Source: Modestobacter altitudinis
GTDB lineage: Bacteria; Actinomycetota; Actinomycetes; Mycobacteriales; Geodermatophilaceae
DNA length: 42,022 nucleotides
Direction of reading: 5' to 3'
NCBI RefSeq assembly: GCF_005930475.1
Contig: NZ_SJEW01000043.1
Span: 1-42,022 of the forward strand
Every line of letters starts with the position of its first letter. Position 1 is the first letter of the stretch. Of this stretch, positions 36,842-42,022 are shown piece by piece. The translations under genes and the position numbers were made by a program. The notes below the pieces were generated by a model that did not search any database, was not told the origin of the DNA, and saw only the letters and a program-made list of their open reading frames with translations.

Positions 36842-38385
36842 TGGGTCCGATCACCGCCCCCTCGCTGTCCTACACCGCGCTCGCGCCGCTGCTGTTCGTC
36901 TTCGGCGCCGCCGCGGTCGGGGTGCTGGTCGAGGCCTTCGCGCCCCGCGCCGTCCGGCACCCCGTGCAGGTGGTCCTCGCCCTGGTCGGCACCGTCGGGG
37001 CGTTCGTCGCCACGCTGCTGCTGGCCGGCACGGAGGAGGTCACCGCCGGCGGGGCGCTCGCCGTCGACGGCGCCGCGCTGTTCCTGCAGGGCACCATCGC
37101 GGTCCTCGGGGCGCTGTCGGTGCTGCTGTTCAGCGAGCGCGCGGTCGACCCGGCGCGCTCGGCGTTCGTCGCCGTCGCCGCGGTGCCCGCCGGCAGCGTG
37201 CGCGACCGCGAGCTGGCGACCTCGACCCGCGTGCAGACCGAGGTCTACCCGCTGGCGAGCTTCGCCATCGGCGGGATGATGCTGTTCACCGCGTCGAACG
37301 ACCTGCTGATCATGTTCGTCGCGCTCGAGGTGCTCAGCCTGCCGCTGTACCTGCTCTCCGGGCTGGCCCGGCGGCGCCGGCTGCTCTCGCAGGAGGCCGC
37401 GGTCAAGTACTTCCTGCTCGGCGCCTTCGCCTCCGCCTTCTTCCTGTACGGGCTGGCGCTGGTCTACGGCGCCACCGGCAGCGTGCGGCTGAGCGCCATC
37501 CGTGACGCCGCGGTCACCGAGGGCGGGGACACCCTCATGGTGCTGGGCCTGGCCCTGCTGGTGGTCGGCTTGATGTTCAAGGCCAGCGTCGCTCCGTTCC
37601 ACACCTGGACGCCGGACGTCTACCAGGGCGCCCCGACGGCGGTCACCGCGTTCATGGCCGCAGCCACCAAGGTCGCCGCGTTCGGTGCGGTGCTGCGCCT
37701 GCTCTACGTCGCCTTCGGCACCGCCGACTGGACCTGGCGGCCGCTGGTCTACGGCCTGGCGATCGTGTCGATGCTGGTCGGGGCGGTCCTCGGGCTGACC
37801 CAGACCGACCTCAAGCGGATGCTCGCCTACTCCTCGATCGCGCACGCCGGCTTCCTGCTCACCGGCGTGATCGGGCTCGGCCCCGGCGACAGCGGCTACG
37901 GCCTGGCCGCCACGATGTTCTACCTGCTCACCTACGGGTTGACCACGCTGGGCGCCTTCGGGTTGCTCACCCTCGTCCGGGACGGCGACGGGGAGGCCAC
38001 GCACCTGTCCCAGTGGGCCGGGCTCGCGCAGCGCTCCCCGATCGTCGCCGCGCTGATGGCCTTCTTCCTGCTGGCCCTCGCCGGGATCCCGCTCACCAGC
38101 GGCTTCACCGGGAAGTTCGCCGTCTTCCGGGCGGCGATCGAGGACGGGGCCTGGCCGCTGGCGGTCGTCGCACTGGTGGCCAGCGCGATCGCGGCCTTCT
38201 TCTACCTGCGGGTCGTCGTCCTCATGTACTTCTCACCGGCGGCGCCGGACGGGCCCACCGTCGGCGTGCCCGGTCTGCCGACCACGATCGTGCTGGCGAT
38301 CACCGCAGCCGCCACGCTGGTGCTCGGCATCCTGCCGGGGGCGGTGCTGGACCTGGCCGAGTCGGCCGCGGTCCTGGTCGGCTGA
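36841..38385 (+). CDS. nuoN: NADH-quinone oxidoreductase subunit N
   Basis: This 514-residue antiporter-like pumping subunit has the conserved glutamate in MFVALEVLSLPLYLLSGL. The proton-channel region KASVAPFHTWTPDVYQGAPTAVTAFMAAATK and the LKRMLAYSSIAHAGFLL motif are also present. It is the last gene of the nuo operon. A GGAGG ribosome site 11 bases after its stop leads straight into the polyprenyl synthase gene, so read-through is likely. Confidence 0.96.
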   Translation: MGPITAPSLSYTALAPLLFVFGAAAVGVLVEAFAPRAVRHPVQVVLALVGTVGAFVATLLLAGTEEVTAGGALAVDGAALFLQGTIAVLGALSVLLFSERAVDPARSAFVAVAAVPAGSVRDRELATSTRVQTEVYPLASFAIGGMMLFTASNDLLIMFVALEVLSLPLYLLSGLARRRRLLSQEAAVKYFLLGAFASAFFLYGLALVYGATGSVRLSAIRDAAVTEGGDTLMVLGLALLVVGLMFKASVAPFHTWTPDVYQGAPTAVTAFMAAATKVAAFGAVLRLLYVAFGTADWTWRPLVYGLAIVSMLVGAVLGLTQTDLKRMLAYSSIAHAGFLLTGVIGLGPGDSGYGLAATMFYLLTYGLTTLGAFGLLTLVRDGDGEATHLSQWAGLAQRSPIVAALMAFFLLALAGIPLTSGFTGKFAVFRAAIEDGAWPLAVVALVASAIAAFFYLRVVVLMYFSPAAPDGPTVGVPGLPTTIVLAITAAATLVLGILPGAVLDLAESAAVLVG

Positions 38386-38407
38386 GCCGCCCGCTCGGAG
38401 GTCGTCG

Positions 38408-39520
38408 ATGAGGACCCGGGACGACGGGCTGTATCTTCAGCGGTTGATGACCGGAGCCGGCACCACCAGCCCCCGGGCCCGCGGACGGACCGACCACCAG
38501 GAGACCCCGTTGCGCCGGCCTTCCACGCCCGCCTCGACCATCGGGCCCTGGCTGCCCGACGGTGAGCTGGGGGACGCGCTGGCCGAGGGGATGGCCCGGG
38601 TCGAGGCGTCGCTGGGCACCGCGGTCACCAGCGACCACTCCTTCGTGAGCGAGGCGGCCGGTCACCTGATGGCCGCCGGTGGCAAGCGGCTGCGCCCGAT
38701 GCTCGCCCTGCTCGCCGCCCAGCTCGGGGACGCCGAGGCCCCCGAGGTCGTCCAGGCGGCCGTGGTCTGCGAGCTCACCCACCTGGCCACGCTGTACCAC
38801 GACGACGTGATGGACGAGGCGTCCGTGCGCCGCGGCGCTCCCAGCGCCAACAGCCGTTGGAGCAACAGCGTCGCCATCCTCACCGGCGACTTCCTCTTCG
38901 CCCGAGCCTCGGACCTGCTCGCCGACCTCGGTCCCGAGGCCGTGCGGGTGCAGGCGCAGACCTTCGAGCGGCTGGTGATCGGCCAGCTCCGGGAGACCGT
39001 CGGCGCGCGGCCGGGTGAGGACCCGGTCGACCACTACCTCGGCGTGCTGGCCGACAAGACCGGCTCGCTGGTGGCCACCTCGGCCCGCTTCGGCGCCTCC
39101 TTCGCCGGCGTCGCGCCGCAGATGGTCACCGCCCTGACCTCCTTCGGCGAGGAGTTCGGCGTCGCCTTCCAGCTCTCCGACGACCTGATCGACATCGTGA
39201 GCGAGGCCGGGACGTCGGGGAAGTCGCCCGGCACCGACCTGCGTGAGGGGATCGCCACCCTGCCGGTGCTGTTCGCCCTCGCCGGGGACGACCCGGCCGA
39301 GGCCCGGCTGCGCGAGCTCGTCGCCGGACCGGTCGTCGACGAGGCCGAGCACGCCGAGGCGCTCGAGCTGCTGCGCCGGTCGCCGTCGCTGGCCCGGGCC
39401 ACCGCCGTGCTGGGCGACTACGCCGACCGGGCGCAGGCCCGGCTGGACGCCGTCCCGGACGGCCCGGTGCGCGACGCGCTGGCCGCGCTGTGCACCTACG
39501 TGGTCACCCGCACCAGCTGA
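38408..39520 (+). CDS. long-chain all-trans polyprenyl diphosphate synthase
   Basis: This 370-residue trans-prenyltransferase probably makes the menaquinone side chain. The first Asp-rich motif is DDVMDEASVRRG from about D132 and the second is DDLIDIVSEAGTSGK from about D258. GGKRLRPML is the diphosphate-binding site. The residue five before the first motif is alanine (ATLYHDD), as in long-chain synthases. The ATG 38408 has GGAGG six bases upstream. However, a -10-like TATCTT at 38432-38437 and TTG 38510 with AGGAG six bases upstream suggest a shorter form too; residues 1-40 are not conserved. It follows nuoN by 22 bases. Exact chain length cannot be read, so no symbol is given (grcC/hepT/ispB type). 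Confidence 0.9.
   Translation: MRTRDDGLYLQRLMTGAGTTSPRARGRTDHQETPLRRPSTPASTIGPWLPDGELGDALAEGMARVEASLGTAVTSDHSFVSEAAGHLMAAGGKRLRPMLALLAAQLGDAEAPEVVQAAVVCELTHLATLYHDDVMDEASVRRGAPSANSRWSNSVAILTGDFLFARASDLLADLGPEAVRVQAQTFERLVIGQLRETVGARPGEDPVDHYLGVLADKTGSLVATSARFGASFAGVAPQMVTALTSFGEEFGVAFQLSDDLIDIVSEAGTSGKSPGTDLREGIATLPVLFALAGDDPAEARLRELVAGPVVDEAEHAEALELLRRSPSLARATAVLGDYADRAQARLDAVPDGPVRDALAALCTYVVTRTS
38432..38437 (+). promoter_or_regulatory. candidate internal -10 element before the polyprenyl synthase core
   Basis: TATCTT fits TANNNT. ATG 38447 lies nine bases after it, and TTG 38510 with a good AGGAG lies further on. It would let the synthase be expressed apart from nuo. No clear -35 is seen. 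Confidence 0.35.
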
Positions 39521-39580
39521 GGAAGGACCCCCGTGCCCCCCGCCCTTCGCAGGCTCAGGGCGGGACCCTGCACGGGGGCC
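39520..39580 (+). repeat. stop-adjacent bipartite hairpin repeat, copy 4 (after polyprenyl synthase)
   Basis: The outer arms CCCCCGTGC (39528-39536) and GCACGGGGG (39570-39578) pair perfectly over nine bases. The inner arms CCCGCCCT (39539-39546) and AGGGCGGG (39557-39564) pair perfectly around TCGCAGGCTC. It starts at the synthase stop with AGGAAGGACC. It also contains the ribosome site and GTG start of the following lipoprotein gene. Confidence 0.85.
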
Positions 39581-40774
39581 GTGCTGCTCTCCGCCGTCCT
39601 GTTGGCCGGGTGCAGCGGTGCTCCCGGCGCGGAGGGTGACGAGGCGGCCGTCGACGTCCCGGACCGCGCGCAGCCCTCGTCGACGGCCGGCGTCCCGGCG
39701 CTCGACGTCCAGGTGCTCGCCGACGGCCTGGACCACCCCTGGGACGTGGCGCTGGCGCCGGACGGGACGCTGCTGGTCGACGAGCGCGGCGGCGGGTTCA
39801 CCGCCGTCCGCCCCGACGGGGCGGTCCGGTCGCTCGACGCCGACCTCGACGACCTCTTCGCCACCGGCGAGACGGGCCTCATGGGCCTGGTGCTCGACGC
39901 GGCCTTCGCCGACAACCGGCGCTTCTACAGCTGCCAGGGCGTCGAGGAGGACGGCGATGCGGAGATCCAGGTCATCGCCTGGACCGTCGACGAGGGCTGG
40001 ACGTCGGCCACCCGGGTCGCCGACCCGTTGCTCGGCGGCATCCCGGTCAACGAGGGCAGCGGCCGGCACGGCGGCTGCCGGCCGCGGTTCGACCCCACCG
40101 GGCAGCTGCTCGTCGGCACCGGCGACAACGCGGTGGGCAGCAACCCGCAGGACCTCGGCACGCTCGCCGGGAAGGTGCTGCGGATCGACCCGCAGACCGG
40201 GCAGCCGTCGGCCGGCAACCCGTTCCTGGACGCCGACGACCCGACCACCCGGCTGATCTGGAGCTACGGGCACCGCAACGTCCAGGGCATCGCCACCCGA
40301 CCGGGGACGCAGCAGGTCTACACCGTCGAGCAGGGCACCGACCGCGACGACGAGGTCAACCGGTCGGTGGCCGGTGGCAACTACGGCTACGACCCGGACG
40401 GCGCACCCCCGGGCCCCGACGGCGGCTACGACGAGAGCGTGCCGATGACCGACCTTGACATCCCGGGTGCCATCGCCGCCGTCTGGTCCTCCGGGGACCC
40501 GACCATCGCCACCAGCGGCGCGACCTTCCTCGACGGGGCCTCGTGGGGCGGCTACGCGGGGGTGCTGCTGGTGGGCGTGCAGAAGGACACCGGGGTGCTC
40601 GGGCTGCGCATCGACGACGCCGGGCAGCTGGTCGAGCAGTTCCGGGTCCCCGAGCTGGAGGACTCCTACGGCCGCGTCCGCTCCCCGGTGCAGGGCTCGG
40701 ACGGCGCGCTGTACCTCACCACCGACAACGGCGACGGCGAGGACCAGCTGCTGAGGGTGACGCCGCAGGTCTGA
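39533..40774 (+). CDS. PQQ-dependent sugar dehydrogenase-like lipoprotein
   Basis: This 413-residue exported protein of the glucose/sorbosone dehydrogenase (YliI-like) beta-propeller family has a lipoprotein signal peptide with lipobox LAGC (C27). Family motifs include GLDHPWDVALAPDGTLLV, GLMGLVLDAAF, RHGGCRPRFDPTGQLLVGTGD and IWSYGHRNVQGIA. Substrate is unknown, and no PQQ synthesis genes are in the window. The GTG start and its GGAAGG ribosome site lie in hairpin copy 4, so the first 16 residues (including RRLR of the n-region) come from the repeat. The next in-frame GTG (39581) would leave no positive charge before the hydrophobic segment, so 39533 is favoured. Confidence 0.87.
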   Translation: MPPALRRLRAGPCTGAVLLSAVLLAGCSGAPGAEGDEAAVDVPDRAQPSSTAGVPALDVQVLADGLDHPWDVALAPDGTLLVDERGGGFTAVRPDGAVRSLDADLDDLFATGETGLMGLVLDAAFADNRRFYSCQGVEEDGDAEIQVIAWTVDEGWTSATRVADPLLGGIPVNEGSGRHGGCRPRFDPTGQLLVGTGDNAVGSNPQDLGTLAGKVLRIDPQTGQPSAGNPFLDADDPTTRLIWSYGHRNVQGIATRPGTQQVYTVEQGTDRDDEVNRSVAGGNYGYDPDGAPPGPDGGYDESVPMTDLDIPGAIAAVWSSGDPTIATSGATFLDGASWGGYAGVLLVGVQKDTGVLGLRIDDAGQLVEQFRVPELEDSYGRVRSPVQGSDGALYLTTDNGDGEDQLLRVTPQV

Positions 40775-40780
40775 TGTCCC

Positions 40781-40822
40781 GGCCCCTCCAGGGCACCGCC
40801 CCGAGCCCGCAAAGGGGCTTCA
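40781..40822 (-). repeat. stop-adjacent hairpin repeat, copy 5, shortened (after P450)
   Basis: Read on the minus strand it starts TGAAG at the P450 stop, keeps the loop and inner part GCGGGCTCGGGGCGG and the tail CCCTGGAGGGGCC, but lacks most of the 5' inner arm. The remaining arms AGGGGC/GCCCCT (40813-40818 and 40782-40787) pair over six bases. It lies between convergent genes. Confidence 0.6.
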
Positions 40823-42022
40823 TGCCGTCACCGGCAGGCTGAGCGGCCCGCGGAGGACCGTCGCGACGCGGGGCACCGCCCGGCCGGCCAGGCGCAGCCG
40901 CGGCGCCCGCTCGGCCAGCACGCGCAGCGCCACCTCGCCCTCCAGCCGGGCCAGCGGGGCGCCGAGGCAGTAGTGCACCCCGCCGGAGAACGCGAGGTGC
41001 GGCGCCTGCTCGCGGTGCAGGTCGAACCGGTCCGGGTCCGGGTGCACCGCCGGGTCCCGGTTCGCGGCGGCCAGCAGCACCAGCACGCCGCTGTCACGAC
41101 GCAGCCGGATGCCACCGACCTCCAGGTCCTCGTGTGCGAAGCGGGCGGTGAGCTGGACGGGCGGGTCGTAGCGGAGCGTCTCCTCGACTGCCGCCGCCGC
41201 CAGCGAGGGGTCCTCGACCAGCGCCGCCCACTGGCCGGGCGTGCGCAGCAGGGCCTGCACCGCGTTGCCGATCAGGTTGGTGGTCGTCTCGAAGCCGGCG
41301 ACGAGCAGCAGCTGGGCCAGCGCCAGCACCTCGTCGGGCGTGGCGGTGCCGCCGTCGACGGCGCCGGCGAGGGTGGAGACGACGTCCTCGCCCGGGTGCG
41401 CGCGGCGCTGCTCGAGCAGGTCCGCGAACAACCGGCGCAGCGAGCCGGTGGCCTCGGCGAGCTCGCGGGCGTGGCCGGGGGACCGGACCCCGTCCAGCGC
41501 CGAGCCGACGGCGCGCCCCCAGCGGGCGAACCGCTCGCTGTCCACGTCCGGCACGTCGAGCAGGGCGGCGATCACGGTGATCGGCAGCGGTGAGGCAAGG
41601 TCGCGGACCAGGTCGAAGCGGCCCTCACGGCGACCCCGGGCCAGGGCGTCGTCCAGGAGGTCGGCGGTGACCCGCTCGGCCACCGCCCGGTAGTGCGCGA
41701 GCCGGCGGGGTGCGAACGCCGGCTGGGCGAGCCGGCGCAACCGGGTGTGGTCGGGCGGGTCCAGGGTCAGCAGCGAGAGGTCGACCGGCTCCAGCAGCGA
41801 GCCGCCCTCGGTCTCGTCGGCCCTCCCGCCCAGCCGGCTCGCACCCGCGGAGGGCTGGACGCCGAACCGCCGGTCCCGCAGCACCGCCTCGCACGAGGCG
41901 TGCGTGGCGACCGAGGTCAGCCCGGTGCGGCTGCGCACCGGGCCGCTGCGGACCTCGGCCTCCCGCAGCGACGTGAGGACCGGGTACGGGTCCAGCCGCC
42001 ACGGCCGGTGCAGCAGCCGCAC
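40820..42022 (-). CDS. cytochrome P450, 5' end at or beyond the window edge
   Basis: About 400 residues of a bacterial class I-type P450 are visible. The oxygen-activating I helix is LLVAGFETTTNLIGN, the K-helix ExxR is VEETLRYDPPVQ, and the haem loop FSGGVHYCLGAPLARLEG places the thiolate ligand at about C352. LDPPDHTRLRRLAQPAF is the usual C-helix region. The frame is open through the last base of the window, and the GTG at 42022 may be an internal valine, so a few to a few tens of N-terminal residues may be missing. No ferredoxin or reductase gene is adjacent here. The substrate cannot be inferred. Confidence 0.9.
   Translation of the reverse strand: MRLLHRPWRLDPYPVLTSLREAEVRSGPVRSRTGLTSVATHASCEAVLRDRRFGVQPSAGASRLGGRADETEGGSLLEPVDLSLLTLDPPDHTRLRRLAQPAFAPRRLAHYRAVAERVTADLLDDALARGRREGRFDLVRDLASPLPITVIAALLDVPDVDSERFARWGRAVGSALDGVRSPGHARELAEATGSLRRLFADLLEQRRAHPGEDVVSTLAGAVDGGTATPDEVLALAQLLLVAGFETTTNLIGNAVQALLRTPGQWAALVEDPSLAAAAVEETLRYDPPVQLTARFAHEDLEVGGIRLRRDSGVLVLLAAANRDPAVHPDPDRFDLHREQAPHLAFSGGVHYCLGAPLARLEGEVALRVLAERAPRLRLAGRAVPRVATVLRGPLSLPVTA

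Overview
This window looks like a chromosomal segment of a high-GC actinomycete. GC is very high throughout, GTG starts are common, and neighbouring genes overlap by four bases (GTGA or ATGA) at more than a dozen junctions. The protein set and gene order (haem, cytochrome c maturation, menaquinone, complex I, polyprenyl synthase) are actinobacterial. A Geodermatophilaceae-like genus (Blastococcus, Geodermatophilus, Modestobacter) is my best guess, but that is recognition by eye and not a search.

Layout. (1) 1-4782: late haem genes hemD-hemB, a hairpin repeat, then hemL and a histidine phosphatase. (2) 4775-8761: the System II cytochrome c maturation set (TlpA/ResA-like lipoprotein, CcdA, ResB, CcsB), coupled to hemL by overlaps. 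(3) 8762-10068: small accessory genes, namely a 43-codon small frame, a 73-residue membrane protein on the minus strand, an Lrp/AsnC regulator and a DUF4229 membrane protein. (4) 10141-13449, minus strand: CDP-alcohol phosphatidyltransferase, DedA-like membrane protein, menE, menA. (5) 13549-16274, plus strand: menC-menD. (6) 16265-20269, minus strand: menF and a large GGDEF-EAL protein. (7) 20308-21494: menG and an unrecognised 153-residue protein. (8) 21495-22067: a spacer with hairpins, a proline-rich small frame, a strong intrinsic terminator and a Rex operator. (9) 22068-38385: a complete nuoA-N operon. (10) 38408-39520: a long-chain polyprenyl diphosphate synthase, probably for the menaquinone tail. 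(11) 39533-40774: a PQQ-dependent sugar dehydrogenase-like lipoprotein. (12) 40820-42022: a cytochrome P450 cut by the window edge.

How it works together. Almost everything supplies the respiratory chain: haem, covalent haem attachment to c-type cytochromes outside the membrane, the menaquinone head group and tail, and the NADH dehydrogenase that reduces menaquinone. The 18-bp inverted repeat TTGTGAAGTAGTTCACAA before nuoA matches the published Rex site, so NADH/NAD+ ratio is the likely signal for complex I expression. menB and the thioesterase step are not in the window.

Most unusual signals. (a) A family of about 45-60-base bipartite hairpins occurs five times, each directly after a stop codon (hemB, ccsB, menA, polyprenyl synthase, P450). 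The outer arms differ between copies yet stay complementary. (b) One copy also supplies the ribosome binding site, GTG start and signal-peptide n-region of the next lipoprotein. (c) Two related palindromes share the frame CCATG-N2-GGCC-N2-CATGG; the 24-bp perfect one is translated into a His/Gly-rich leader. (d) Back-to-back leaderless promoters lie between menF and menG. No tRNA, rRNA, CRISPR array, insertion sequence or phage gene was seen.
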